Shown here: piece after piece, positions 23,761 through 34,620 of the stretch
Numbering within the stretch: the first letter of the stretch is position 1
Layout of the letters: each line of letters begins with the position of its first letter
Source: Marsupella aquatica
Taxonomy: Eukaryota > Marchantiophyta
Reading direction: 5' to 3'
Length of the DNA stretch: 64,000 bases
NCBI GenBank assembly: GCA_973895155.1
Contig: OZ316897.1
Location: 22,010,001 to 22,074,000, forward strand
Notes under the pieces: model-generated
Database searches by the model: none
The model's input: the letters and a program-made list of their open reading frames with translations, nothing else
Told to the model about the DNA's origin: nothing
Position numbers and translations under genes: made by a program

Positions 23761-25477
23761 ATAGAAGGGCAAAATTTTCAATTAATCAAAGACTTCCGGG
23801 TGGACGGTATGGCGGTAGTGCATGCATGAAGTCTGTGGATGAGGTGTGGAGCATAGGCCTAGATGCATACTTTCGAACGCAGACGATGACCGCAGACATC
23901 AAAATGTTTGACCAGTAATGTTACTCAGGAGCGAAAGCTGCAAAACATCATCCCGGAAAGGTTTCACCTACGATCCTCTCCCTCGAATGTGCGCGTTCAA
24001 TTATGAAATTCACTGGAGAACCTCTAAAGGATTAGTACGACAGTGAAGGCCAGTAGACGTCACAATGGTCAAGCAATGAGACCACTCAGGTCGAAAAATC
24101 AGACAGCAAGACAAGCAATAAGCTTCAGGGCCAGAGAAATTTTATACTCTGCAATCGAAGTAAAGCAATGTTACACTTGTAGCTGTCTGTGCGTGCAACG
24201 TTTCATTTTGTGGCTGTTCGTGCCTGCAACGTTTCATTTTGTAGCACTTCGTCGATCAACGTTTCAATCTACCAAAGATACAAACGACTTGCAATCTGAA
24301 CCCGACTTTCTGTTGTCCATCCACTGGTCTGCTTCAGAAGCTGCAATTTGGATTTCAATGCCCTAAGCGGCCTAACGTTCTCCGGCTCTCCTTGCATTCA
24401 GCGGCATGGGACGTTCAGGGTCAGGATTTCGATCCACAAAGCCCTCCACACAACGATTCAAGCAAAACACGTTCCACAATCCGAGTGTTTCACCCCAAAC
24501 GTTACTACTATGGGAGGCCAATGCAAACAACGTGTACATCAAAGAACATTTTCCACGTTCTGGAAACAACATCAAATTGATTCAAGAATCGACTTCTCAA
24601 CTCTTACTGAAACACCTGTTCCTGATCAAGACTCAAATCATAACTGACGTAGGTGTTCACTGAATTAGTACTCAAAGTGACCATGATCCACTTTAGCCCT
24701 GCATTGATAAAGACCATGCTCTCTGGCGTTTTGCTCAAGTGCAGCTCACCAGACTTTGGACTAATGTCATCAATTACTACAACAATTATATGATTCCCGT
24801 TGCTGTTACTTGCGTAATTGGAACACCACTTCTGCTCCTCCCCTCTTCGTCTCTGTGACAGTACTCCCCTGACCGTTGGGAGTGTGCAACACTAATATAT
24901 CGTCCAGTTCTATTTCTCAACCCATGCTAATCCTCTCGTTGGTCGTCCCGTCACTGCCCATGAGAAGATGTCGACCATGAGAGTACTATAGTTATGTCTT
25001 TGTCCATATCATGGCCTGCTCGTTCTGCCCGTTCTGCGCGCTCCGTTGCGCTTTGCAAAGTTAGTTCGTATCTTCGTCCGCAAATTTTGGGGTCACGAGC
25101 ATGCTCGGTCCTTTCGACCCTTGCCAATGCCCGTCTGGTCCTAAGCTAAGGGCATCTCAACACAATGCTTAATTGGTGCAGCGACACACGGACATAAAAG
25201 GGTGAGATGTCCTTTTATATCCGTCATTTGTCTTTGAAATTTCTATAATGAGCATTTCCATCATGGATGTAAATGTTACCAAAGATCAACACTGCCACAT
25301 CTCAATCACTCATCCTCCACTTCCTTAGACTGGCTCTCTGCCGCGCACATTCGTGTAATATTCCCCCAACGTAATTGCCGGTTTGAGCTTCAACCACCCT
25401 ACACTGGCTCGTCCATGAAGTCGTGACAGTCTGTCCCCACATTCCAACTGTGGAGAAGGGAAGAACGTTCCACAAAT
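23761..25477. other. Region without recognised genes
   Basis: A short direct repeat, GCAACGTTTCATTTTGT, occurs near 24197 and 24227 with a variant near 24260. AGGGCATCTCAAC near 25149 resembles the ends of small inverted-repeat elements elsewhere in the window. No supported gene. Confidence 0.45.
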
Positions 25478-25873
25478 TTATGTCTCATCCCCAGCTCGAA
25501 GAATGCATTGAAGCTGTGTTACCCATGCGCAACAATTGCGAAAATTATAGATGAATGCATGCATGCCTTCGTTCCTCAAAATCTCCGAGCCTTCTGCACA
25601 CCGCAGCTCCTCCTGTGACAACAGGTCATCCACCTGGGACTGCACGTAGAAACTTGGAATGAGGCGAATCACTTCCGAGTGAGCTGCTTCCTCAAGGCTG
25701 CCTAACCGGGAATCGCAACAGACAGTCCAGCGGAGGAAGGAATGGGGACCGAGGACGAAGTGCCATCCTATCATAGCCGCACCACTCCCTGACTGCAAAA
25801 GATTGTGGTGGGGCACGTGTAGCAAGGGCGGCTGTCTTGGTAAGAGGGCCATGTTCAAACCCGTCCCGGACAT
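25478..25873 (-). CDS. Possible C-terminal extension of the CBP60 gene
   Basis: This open frame lies 50 bp beyond the CBP60 stop, same strand, different frame. Read back upstream it stays open across the CBP60 stop ([19 protein letters not shown]), giving a Gln/Ser-rich join of the kind seen in CBP60 tails. It continues with MIGWHFVLGPHSFLRWTVC and IPSFYVQSQVDDLLSQEELRC. Either a small intron near 25900-25960 or a one-base change would fuse it to CBP60. It could also be chance; I recognise no domain in it. Confidence 0.35.
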   Translation of the reverse strand: MSGTGLNMALLPRQPPLLHVPHHNLLQSGSGAAMIGWHFVLGPHSFLRWTVCCDSRLGSLEEAAHSEVIRLIPSFYVQSQVDDLLSQEELRCAEGSEILRNEGMHAFIYNFRNCCAWVTQLQCILRAGDET

Positions 25874-25920
25874 AGATTGATTTTGCTGAAGCTCTGTCCC
25901 TGCTTGATGAGTAAAATCGA

Positions 25921-27303
25921 CTACTTCTGATCCAAGGGAAGGTACATGTGTGTCATAGATGGTCCGCCTGCACTAGACGAAGAAGCACCACCAGAAGACA
26001 CTGACAGTTGCAGGGACTTCGATGGCAGATCAGATTGATGATTTGATGGCAGACCAGCGGATAAGTCGTGACCTCTAAATTGCCCACTATTTGGATCCTC
26101 TGTATGTGCTTCTATTCCCGGAAGGTTGTATGACTTTATGCCAATGAGTGCTTCGCCATCATACTCCACTACATTCTCCCAATTCTCATATGCTACCTTC
26201 ACTAGCTTATCGACATAGACCTTTTCGCTGTCGGAAAGTGAGTCAACCGACATATATTGACCATCTGCAATCAACCCCATGAGCTGAAAAATGTTGTTAA
26301 AAATGACGCCAATATTCTGTTTCTCATCTGCATAGTAAACATGGAGCTTGCCACTGAGAACACAGGTTTTCGCATGCTCCACTGTGCCCTCCCACATCTT
26401 GTTTGACATTCCATTTCCGAGTATGGTGCGCAGCTTCTGGGGATCCATAACGACGAGCCTGAGGAAGTCCTCAACAGTGAGGATACCCGAGTCATTCAAC
26501 CTCTTATGAAAAGCACCATCCTTCCCTATCTTATCGAGGCGCCACACCTCATCGTGTAACGCCGGAGGATAATGCTTCTTATACAATTCGCCCCGATGGT
26601 CTTTAACAGAGAACGCTTCAGTTTTGGCTTCGCGGATCCGCACGCCCTCACAGTAACCCGAAGAAATTTTAACCCCTAACCGGAATTTCCTGCTTCTTAT
26701 CCAACTAGAGTTGTCAGTGAATGTTAATTCGCCCAGCGTTCCAACCCCGTCTTTCAGGACCACAGAAAGATCTCCCGTTAACAGAGGTCTTTTCCCATCC
26801 CGTTCCTTCACTTCGTGGTTCTCGAACTCCTCCTGCAGCCAGTCCTCATCGTCATCAGCAGAAAAATCGCCTTCAAGAACCACAACCTCCAGCTTCGCAG
26901 AGGCTTCAGCTCCATCCGTAACAACTTGACCGGCATTCGCGTCCAGCAGCACAACATGAATGGCAGATCCTTGCTCCCCTTCCACTTTGCTGCCCGTGAA
27001 CAGAGGCAGAGCCAGCTTGTCTCTGAACTGAAGTCGCAGACATCTCGAGTCCGACCCCTGAATCCTCTTCGGAGAGGACCGAAACCCTACTTTTCCAGCA
27101 GCAAGCTTCGCCACTACACGCTCAACCTCCTCCCCCACAACCCTACGCAGCAGAGGTTCTAAACTCGAGGACAGCTTTTGGAGGCTATCCATCTTCACAG
27201 CTTCGACAACCACGCTTTTGAAGGCAGGAACCCGTCGCCTCTTCTCACCTGGCATGTCCTCGTCTGCTTCCCCCTTCTCTAGAGGTCGCTTCTCCATTAC
27301 CAT
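25921..27303 (-). CDS. CBP60: CALMODULIN-BINDING PROTEIN 60 family protein
   Basis: CBP60 proteins are plant-specific calmodulin-regulated transcription factors; some members control salicylic-acid and immunity genes in the nucleus. The intronless frame encodes about 460 residues from the first ATG at 27303 (MVMEK; a second at 27297). An N-terminal basic patch (GEKRRRVP) is a likely nuclear signal. The hallmark domain follows: [86 protein letters not shown] and [16 protein letters not shown], then a C-terminal half with [12 protein letters not shown] and Gln/Ser-rich tail. The family's typical length is 450-650. The frame ends at LPLDQK; a downstream open frame (25478-25873) could be a missing C-terminal portion. 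Upstream open codons lack an ATG. Confidence 0.9.
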   Translation of the reverse strand: MVMEKRPLEKGEADEDMPGEKRRRVPAFKSVVVEAVKMDSLQKLSSSLEPLLRRVVGEEVERVVAKLAAGKVGFRSSPKRIQGSDSRCLRLQFRDKLALPLFTGSKVEGEQGSAIHVVLLDANAGQVVTDGAEASAKLEVVVLEGDFSADDDEDWLQEEFENHEVKERDGKRPLLTGDLSVVLKDGVGTLGELTFTDNSSWIRSRKFRLGVKISSGYCEGVRIREAKTEAFSVKDHRGELYKKHYPPALHDEVWRLDKIGKDGAFHKRLNDSGILTVEDFLRLVVMDPQKLRTILGNGMSNKMWEGTVEHAKTCVLSGKLHVYYADEKQNIGVIFNNIFQLMGLIADGQYMSVDSLSDSEKVYVDKLVKVAYENWENVVEYDGEALIGIKSYNLPGIEAHTEDPNSGQFRGHDLSAGLPSNHQSDLPSKSLQLSVSSGGASSSSAGGPSMTHMYLPLDQK

Positions 27304-27940
27304 GACTACACACAGAACTATCTCTACTTGACTCGAACTGTGCTTGCTCTTCTCGATACTCACAGCATGCAGCTGGCTTCTGATTACTACGACTACGCCG
27401 TTTCTCTCTCAACGACCGATCAATGCATCTTCCTAGAAGATCGCCTCGATGATCCCCAAACACCTCCTCCTCGTCCTCCTCCTCCTTGCGTGCGAAACAA
27501 GCGGCGAAAAGAAACCAACAAAGAGGAGGCGAAGATCAGCGCGAAGGCACGCAGAAACCAGAACTCCAGCGGAGCTAAGTGACCATATTGAGATCGGAAG
27601 CGCCTCGAAGTTGCTGGCTCGGAACACGTCGCGTGCAGAGTGCCCAATCCGCAGCACACGACCGGCGGATGTACTTTGTGAGTAGCGGTAGTAGTAGTAT
27701 TTAGTAGAAACAGCAGCAGCAGCAGCAGTCCACGAGCTCAGTCCCGAACATGTCGACTCGATGCGACGACTCCAATGCCCACCACCCCAACCAAATCGCT
27801 CAAGCTCCCGAAAGAGAACCTCATCGAGAAGCTTCGCGAGAGAGAACCCTATGTTCGCGGCTCTCCTCGAACAGCCCACGCGAGTCAAAAACCAACACCA
27901 TGGCAGCAGACCCACGTTTCTACAAAGCGGGTCAAACACG
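27304..27940. promoter_or_regulatory. CBP60 5' flank and likely leader
   Basis: Upstream of the CBP60 ATG on the minus strand lies GC-richer sequence with CTC-rich tracts near 27462-27486 and six CAG repeats near 27711-27728. Several overlapping open frames on both strands here reflect composition. This is where the promoter and 5' UTR should be; no core element is distinct. Confidence 0.4.
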
Positions 27941-27944
27941 CACG

Positions 27945-28668
27945 TCGTCCCCTCTGCCTCACTGCACCCTCCATAAGTGCAAACTGGGTTTGTGGTTCTC
28001 GGTTTTTATTAGCCTCGAAAAAACCAAATGAAATTCGTTCCTAGTCAGCATACAAAACAAGGGGGCCCAAAAAAGGAACACGGCTTCTTAAATCTACAGC
28101 CATGCTCCCCTATTTTTCCTGGGACCCTACATTGTCTGCCCAGTAAGCACTTCGCCCCCTCTGCCTCCCCTGTTTTCCTGGGACCCCACATTGCCTTTCC
28201 AGTAAGCACTTCGTCCCCTCTGCCTCACTGCACCCTCCATAAGTGTAAACTCGGGTTGTCGTTCTCTGTTTTTATTCCCCTCGACAAAAATAAATGAAGT
28301 TCGTTCCACTAGTCAGCGTACAAAATAGGGGGCCCAAAAAAAGACTACAAAACAGGGAGACCCAAAAAAGAGACGTGGCCTGTTAAATCTACAATTAGTT
28401 AATTGCTCCCCTAATTTTCTGCTAAATCTACACCCAATTAATTGCTCCCCTATTTTCCTGGTCCCCTTACATTGCCCAGTCCCGTATGCACTTTGTCCCC
28501 TCTGCCTCACTGCACCACCATAAGTGCAAACTTGAGTTGTTCATATTTGCCTTGAAAAAACCAAATGAAATTCATTTCACTAGTCAGCATACAAACAGGG
28601 GGGGCACAAAAACGAGACAAGACAACAGGGGGACCCAAAAAATAGACATGGCCTGTTTAATCTACAAC
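27945..28668 (+). repeat. Tandem array, left half (unit about 265-295 bp)
   Basis: The segment CCTCTGCCTCACTGCACC followed by TCCATAAGTG recurs near 27953, 28218 and 28498. Each is followed by GTCAGC.TACAAA, a GGGGGCCCAAAAAA stretch, TTAAATCTACA, TTAATTGCTCCCC and CCTGGGACCC.ACATTGCC. The array is interrupted at 28670 by the pogo-like element and resumes at 33853. Confidence 0.85.
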
Positions 28669-28682
28669 TACACTGTCCACCG

Positions 28683-29643
28683 CAATTAGTGTTAGTCACA
28701 CTAATTGCGTAGCCCATTAAATTCAGTATCTCACTTAAAACAGTGTGACTCACACCATATCGGGTGTCACTCTAATTAGAGGTCACAACTAGTCACACTT
28801 TTACTCTCAGTAATTGATGGGTGCAAAGCTTGCACATCGATCTTGCAGTCTTGCTAGAACGCCCATAGGTCCATGCGCAGATAGGTTTCAGCGTAATAAA
28901 ATGTGACGGCACCTTTGTATTCCCAAGCAGATGAACATGCCAGTATGAGAATGATACAAAGTGAGGATCGCAGAAGAGCCCTGGCTGGGGATATCCACTC
29001 AGGAATGAGTGTAGTCAACGTGTTGCCCGAGACAGTCTTGTAAAGCTGCATCAGTTTCAACTGCACACTGAGAATGATTGACAACACACAACAAGCCAGG
29101 GGCATGAAGCTGAGACTGAAGTGGACGCTCAATACGAAGTGAAAAGTTGTGAACATTTCAATAGAACAAAAATAAGTTGCGTGGATGACCATTTGAATAT
29201 ACACTTTACACCAAAGTGCCAGTAAGCAATCTATTGCTACTTTGATGCCTACCTAGCTGTTGAAGACCTTAGATATATTGATCGAACCCGTGATTGGATC
29301 AAAGTCTACCCAATCTATTGCTACTTTGATGCCTACCTAAGCTGTCGAAGACCTTAGATATATTGATCAAACCCGTGATTGGATTGAAGTCCAGCAGTTA
29401 TAGCTCGCTGCATATTGAATCAACTTAATTACTCTAGTACATAATATATAATGTGTGTTCGCCTAGAACATCAATCCCGACATCAATACTCGGAGGGGAA
29501 AAATGAACAGTGGCACTGCTAATTGATTGTAAGGCTGGGGTCTTAAAAACCTGGAGGAAAAAAGCAACAGTGGGATTGTTGCCTGGGCTCTTCCATCCAA
29601 ACGGACAGTCCATGATATCTATTCCGGTACGCTCTGCTGGTTG
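28683..29643. other. Pogo element interior without recognised genes
   Basis: Subterminal repeats fill the first 130 bp. A direct duplication of about 90 bp with CTATTGCTACTTTGATGCCTACCT lies near 29230 and 29312, each followed by GAAGACCTTAGATATATTGATC. The minus-strand frame at 28854-29204 is hydrophobic but unrecognised. Confidence 0.45.
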
Positions 29644-30126
29644 CTATTTAGTCGCCCTTGCTCTGCTGGGTCTTTCCCTGGCAGATACTCCCACTTTCCA
29701 TCTCCCGAGATCGAACCGTCCACTCAAAGTCTGCCATCTTTGAAGCTGTCGAGTTGTATCTCCATCCAGATCAATTCGGAAATGAGACTCAGAAACTAAT
29801 CTGCCAGTCATCAGGCATGCACTTAGCCAGTCCCATCCCACAACCTTCACTGTGGACTGCAGTCGAAATGGACATCTCTGGCATCTCCAATGAAGCTCCA
29901 AAACACGCTACCAAGACGAATTTGTGATAACGTGTGTAGTTTTCTCTGTGATCTGAGGTGTTCGAAGCCCTCCTTTCTCCCGAAATTTGGTCGCCAAGAT
30001 ATTGTATCTTGGAGTCTTTTCCCCGTCCAATACCCACACTACATTGACACCATCAAAGATCTTGAATCTTTGGAGATCAAGATCTGTAACTCTCTTCTGT
30101 TTGAATGTTGATGAACTGGCTGCCAT
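29644..30126 (-). pseudogene. Captured BRCT-domain gene fragment (DNA polymerase lambda-like)
   Basis: From ATG at 30126 the minus strand reads MAASSSTFKQKRV, then FKIFDGVNVVWVLDGEKTPRY, a short helix and ITEKTTHVITN, ending at a stop near 29927. A second frame (29644-29901) resumes with VKVVGWDWLSACLMTGRLV and SESHFRIDLD. The TTHVI strand followed by V..DWLS.CL..G.LV.E..F is the two-part signature of a BRCT domain, and the order resembles the N-terminal BRCT of plant DNA polymerase lambda. No polymerase domain follows. The piece is antisense to the transposase and lies inside the pogo element, so it looks like a transduplicated host exon. The match is by eye; another BRCT protein is possible. 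Confidence 0.5.
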
Positions 30127-30689
30127 TGATTCCAATCTGCCAATCTTGAGACCTCGTACTATAGCTTGGGGCCAGCCACCACACAGTTCTCAGTCCTGCT
30201 CAAAACCACGCGGGAAAATATATGAGAATAAATGCCATATGCAAGAGATTGCGGAGAGGAAAAGTTCTAATGAGTTCTCGTTGCGCTATGTAGCACTCAC
30301 TTATTCACAGTTTAAAGAGCAACTGGTATCTGCACCGAGCAATGTAGGCAAAATAAAACACTATTCAATCTTCAACTTGCACTTGGAGCAAAGCAAACTT
30401 GAGCGTGCACGGGAAATTGTCGAGAGAGTGTATAGGTAGGAGATGACTGAAGTTCACAATGTCTGGGGAATTCCGCTAGTGAGCACTGTACTTAAAACCT
30501 AGTCCAAGAGATATAATTATGGGCATAAAATGCCAAGGGAGTTGACGATGTAAAGTTGTCGGCTCATGCAACGTCCGGGAGAAGATTCTTTGAGAGCGCA
30601 AATTTCTTAAACGTTGCCCTTGAATTCCCACCCTCACAGCTTCATTGGGAAGGGAGGAAATGCCTTACTTCTTTCCCGTCCTATTCCAA

Positions 30690-30717
30690 CGACTAACGAC
30701 TAACGACTAACGACTAA
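30690..30717 (+). repeat. Four tandem CGACTAA heptamers
   Basis: CGACTAA is repeated four times without interruption, shortly before an inverted repeat. Confidence 0.9.
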
Positions 30718-30748
30718 GGACCGACCATCTGGGCAACCATTTTCTGAG

Positions 30749-30827
30749 GGCCTCAACGATCACAAATTTCCTATACGCGATAAATTTGACTGTTCTTATT
30801 TTGCAGCGCTTCATGATCGTTGAGGCC
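30749..30827. repeat. Inverted repeat, 14-bp arms
   Basis: GGCCTCAACGATCA at 30749-30762 is perfectly complementary to TGATCGTTGAGGCC at 30814-30827, with a 51-bp loop. It may be a cruciform, a tiny inverted-repeat element or an old transposon end. It lies about 270 bp before the start of recognisable transposase sequence. Confidence 0.7.
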
Positions 30828-31095
30828 TAAATTTTTGAAAGTCTTAAATTTGAAAAATATGAGTGAGTCAAAAATTAGCAGCCCTTGCGCGTACATGGCA
30901 ACTGCGCCCACATTCATAGCCAAGATCCTTTAATTTACTTTCTACGTGAGCAAGAAGCATTTCTAGATCATCCACATTCATATGCAGTGGTGCAGCGATT
31001 AGACCAGAATTGTGAAACTCCACATTGTAGAGTTGGAAGTGTATGTAGATTGAAACTCCACATTTCCCTCCTGATTTCCCTTTGCTTTCTATGCG

Positions 31096-33031
31096 GTGAT
31101 GGAAAGAAGCTCAAGGAGCACAATGTCACTTGGCAGCCCTATCCTTGCTGCATTTTCTCGTGCGTCACAAACTCATCCTGTTTCTTCTCAGATAGTTGCA
31201 TTAGCTGAACTTGATGCAAACAATGACACTTCGCTCCTCTCAGCAAACCGTAAACGTAGATTACAACAAGTATCAACTAAAGCCCAGAGAGTGAAGGTGA
31301 TACAATGGATGGTACACGCTGTGTTGGAGAGGGGGGGGGGGGTGACGATAATGGAGTATGTGCTGCTGCTGTGAGGCGTTTCCCTGAGATATTTAGGAGC
31401 AGCCCTCATGCCAATCTTGTAAAGGCCTGGAGGTGGTGGCGAGGGCATGAGCACACCTTGAATTTATTGGCTGATGATCAACTCTCCATTAGTCATACAT
31501 TTCGAGGAGCTAGGAAGAGAGTAGACTGATCTGAAAGCATCGACAGGTCGAGGCAGGAAAGCAGCAGAATGGGTGCAATGGCTATATCCGTTTGTGTTGG
31601 AAGACTTTGTTTGTTTAAGAGCTGCCGGTTTGAAGTTTTTGCCCTCAATTTTAATGCTTGTGGCCAAGAATGCACTCACAAGCAATCCTCACCCCCGATT
31701 TACCTCCCAAGCTATCTTGGATGGAAACACTACGCCCCTTATTGACCGAATCAGTCTTCGATGGATTCAGCAGACGGGAAAACTCATGGTTTCCCCAAAG
31801 AAGCAAGAATTCATAGAACGATCAGTAGCATATCACATGGGAGAGCTTGCCAAAGGCTTTAGAGATGGAACTTTTGATGAGAATCTACAAGAAAACATTG
31901 ATGAGACACACTTTCAGGTCAATTTTGACAATGGGAGAACTTTGGGATTCTCGGGGGTCTCACTATATGGGGACCTTCCCATCATCTGCGACGTTTTAAG
32001 GCCTCGGACCCCCTAAAATGTAAGAAAAAAAAATATTTTTAAACCCCTATAAAGTTGGAATATTCCAAGAATATTCCAAAAATTGGATTAAAAATACCCT
32101 AATGTTCTTATAAGTCTCAAAATTGAATTTAAAAGACCCTATTGTTCTTCTACAAAAATTCTTAAGTCTTCCCTTAGAATCAATAAAATGACTCTATCCT
32201 TTGTCGCACGTGATATGCCATTTTTGTGGAAGTGAAACCCCCGAGTTGGGATTTCGAGGGGATACGGAAGTGAAGTATTGCGATGTTGTTTCAGGGGGTG
32301 TTGGCATAACCATGGTTGTGAAGATCACAGGAGGAGCAAATGCTAAGATTGCCAGGCCATTTTTGATTTTCCAAAATGAAGATGGAAATTATCCCATGAA
32401 AGGCGTTCCCAACACAGTGCCCGACGTAACATACAGGACTACCAGGAAAGGGTTTATGACAAGTAGGTGTCTTGCACAGTACTATAAAGAGCCAAGAGTA
32501 AGTTTTGTAGATCCATCGGGCCGACTAAAGATGCAGTGGATGGACAATTTCTCTGGACACAATGTGACACAAGAAGCAGAATCAGCTTTGGTAGATATCA
32601 AGACTAAGGTGCGGTATTTCCCGAGTAATTCCACACACCTTGTCCAACCTTGTGATTCTTTCGTCATCTCAAAATTGAAAGATGCTTGGAGTAGTAGGTG
32701 GGAGGAAAAAAAGCTGGAGTTACTTCGTGATGGACAGTGGCAAGAAATAGGCAAGAGAGCTAGTGGGAAGCTGAAGAACCCGGGGAAGTTGTACTTCTTG
32801 AAGCTTGCCGCAGAATGTGTGAAGGCAGTCAACAAGCAAGTTGACAAGCACGGGATAAAATATGCTAGAAAATCTATGATTCGCTGTGGGCTCTCTTTGA
32901 ATACCAATGGGACATGGGAGATTGAGCAGCTGACCCGCGAACTTCAAGAGATCATCAAAAAGTACCCTGACAACTTTCAAGGGACGAGAGATGGCCTGCC
33001 AGCTTTACCTGAGCCACCACCTACTACATAG
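31096..33031 (+). pseudogene. Pogo-like DDE transposase (broken)
   Basis: Segments of one transposase follow one another. 31096-31330 is a helical N-terminus (STKAQRVKVIQWMVHAV). It shifts frame at a run of about 12 G (31329-31341), then shifts again near 31530 where four extra bases separate RKRVD from LKASTGRGRKAAEW. 31573-31949 runs through LMVSPKKQEFIERSVAYHMG to the first catalytic acidic motif, ENIDETHF, and GRTLGF. After a 296-bp insertion the frame resumes at 32246 with EVKYCDVVSGG and ITMVVKITGG, the second motif (MQWMDNFSGHN), STHLVQPCDSFVISKLKDAW, and a C-terminus to 33031. The product closely resembles DDE_1 transposases abundant in oomycetes. AATAAA at 33491 is a possible polyadenylation signal. 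Confidence 0.85.
31950..32245. mobile_element. MITE of 296 bp with 8-bp target duplication
   Basis: The ends CTCGGGGGTCTCAC (31950-31963) and GTGAAACCCCCGAG (32232-32245) are inverted repeats differing at one base. TTGGGATT flanks both sides (31942-31949 and 32246-32253), an exact 8-bp target duplication. The interior is AT-rich and non-coding. An 8-bp duplication suggests hAT or another 8-bp family, not the pogo element it sits in. Precise removal would put the two halves of the transposase back in frame. Confidence 0.92.
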
Positions 33032-33575
33032 TTTTCAGAGGACAGCGATGCACAAGAGGAGAGTCAGAGCTCACAGGATGGCTAGACACCTCACTGAGGC
33101 TCTAGTTGTGCTAAAGCTTATAGCTGCTCGTCAGCACCGGAATACCATAGCTTGGGCCAGGCTGATGTAAGGAATAAGAATATGTGGCTTAGCTGATGCA
33201 TGTAAACTCATCTGTTCACTGTTCAGTGTCTGAGCGATCGATGACCTCGGATCTCCACTCTACATTCTCAAGTGCTATTTGGCTACTTCCCAGAATGTAT
33301 GTACTTGCCTACTTGGACGTCAGCAAAAACAATTGAGTCATCGCTTGAAGTTTACCAGCAGATCAGATCTACATGGTGCTTAAATTTCATAGTTTAAGTA
33401 TAGGAACATCACTCCATTGTTGTAGTAGTGACAACACAAGAGCTTTGTAGGAAGACACCCCGGCCCCGCCAGTATAGACTTGTTTTTATAAATAAAGCCT
33501 GACCGGGAGCTTGACTCTGCAAGCCCTGAAATTGACTCTATTTACATGCTGTGTGATTTGACGTGTTGCTGTTGT
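33032..33575. other. Pogo element 3' region, no gene
   Basis: Presumed 3' untranslated sequence of the transposase, with AATAAA at 33491-33496. Nothing else recognised. Confidence 0.4.
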
Positions 33576-33757
33576 GTGGTTTCGTGTTCACTGCAATTCT
33601 CAATTTTTGCCAACTTTCGTTTGCCTCTGAATAGTGTGACGTAACATACTGAATTAGTGTGAATCGTGGTTTTGTGTTCACTGCAATTCTCAATTTTTGC
33701 CAACTTTTGTTTGCCCCTGAATAGTGTGACATAACATACTGAATTAGTGTGAATCGG
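33576..33757 (+). repeat. Two tandem 90-bp units
   Basis: GTGGTTTCGTGTTCACTGCA begins at 33576 and a near-identical unit at 33666; each ends with GAATTAGTGTGAATC. They lie just inside the right end of the pogo element and add copies of the subterminal AATTAGTGTGA motif. Confidence 0.9.
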
Positions 33758-33852
33758 GATGGAAAAAAAATGTTTACGTAAATTAGTGTGAGTCACTCTA
33801 ATATTGGTGTCACACTAATTAAATCCTCACACTATTTACGGTGGACAGTGTA

Positions 33853-34440
33853 GTTAATTGCTCCCCTGTTTTCCTGTTAAATCACCAAATGAAATTCATT
33901 CCACTAGTCCGCATACAAACAGGGGGGACCCAAAAAAGACACATGGCCTGTTAAATCTGCAAAGAGTTAATTGCTCCCCTGTTTTCCTGTTCAATCTACA
34001 CTGAGTTAGTTGTTACCCTATTTCGTTAAGTCTACACCGAGTTAATTGCTCTCCTATTTTCCTGGGCCCTGTACATTGCCCGTCCCGTATGCACTCTGTC
34101 CCCTCTGCCTCACTGCACCCTCCATAAGTGCAAACTTGAACTGTTCTAATTTGCCTCAAAAAAACCAAATGAAATTCATTCCAATAGTCAGCGTACAAAA
34201 CAGGGGGTCTGTTAAATCTACAACAAGTTAATTGTTCCCCTATTTTGATGTTAAATCTACACTGAGTTAATTGCTCACTTATTTTCCTGGGCCCCATACA
34301 TTGCCCTATTAACTTTACATTGATCGAGTTCATTGCTCCCCTATATTTGCATGCTCCACTATTACATTGCCCGGCCCCGTATGCACTCCGTCTCCTCTGC
34401 CTCACTGCCCTCCATAAGTGCAAAATTGGGTTGCACTGCA
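33853..34440 (+). repeat. Tandem array, right half
   Basis: This continues the array cut by the pogo element. CCTCTGCCTCACTGCACC recurs near 34100 and a variant near 34395. Shorter internal repeats of TTAAATCTACA..GAGTTAATTGCTCCCC.TATTTTCCTG occur several times between 33870 and 34300. Confidence 0.82.
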
Positions 34441-34467
34441 TTCTCCTCCATTTACGAAGAGCTCAGA

Positions 34468-34620
34468 AGGGCGTCTCAAACCTTGAAGTTTGTGGTAAAA
34501 ATGACACCCACCCATGGGACAGAAGTATGCCAGACATGTATTTTCATGTATGCCACTTCTTTCCCGGGGATTTGTTGTTGATCTCTACAGGAGGCAGAGA
34601 GGAGAGATTTGAGATGCCCT
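34468..34620. mobile_element. Small inverted-repeat element (AGGGCATCTCAAA family)
   Basis: AGGGCGTCTCAAACC at 34468 and GATTTGAGATGCCCT ending at 34620 are inverted repeats with two differences. Length 153 bp, no coding. Similar ends occur at 51186-51500 and 61299-61687. A target duplication is not obvious. Confidence 0.6.

Larger units (their letters stand above)
28671..33850 (+). mobile_element. Pogo-like (Tc1/mariner superfamily) transposon, 5180 bp
   Basis: The ends are CACTGTCCACCG (28671-28682) and CGGTGGACAGTG (33839-33850), each flanked by TA (28669-28670 and 33851-33852), the duplication typical of this superfamily. Subterminal AGTGTGA and AATTAGTGT motifs repeat at both ends. Removing the element rejoins TCTACAAC-TA-GTTAATTGCTCCCC, which matches uninterrupted units of the surrounding array (for example near 28390-28415), so the empty site is visible. 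Inside are a broken DDE transposase (plus strand, 31096-33031) containing a MITE, and an antisense BRCT-like gene fragment (29644-30126). Confidence 0.88.

Noticed and set aside
27433-27939. 168-codon minus-strand frame upstream of CBP60
   Set aside because: It overlaps the probable leader and promoter, is driven by CTC and CAG repeats and has no recognisable domain.
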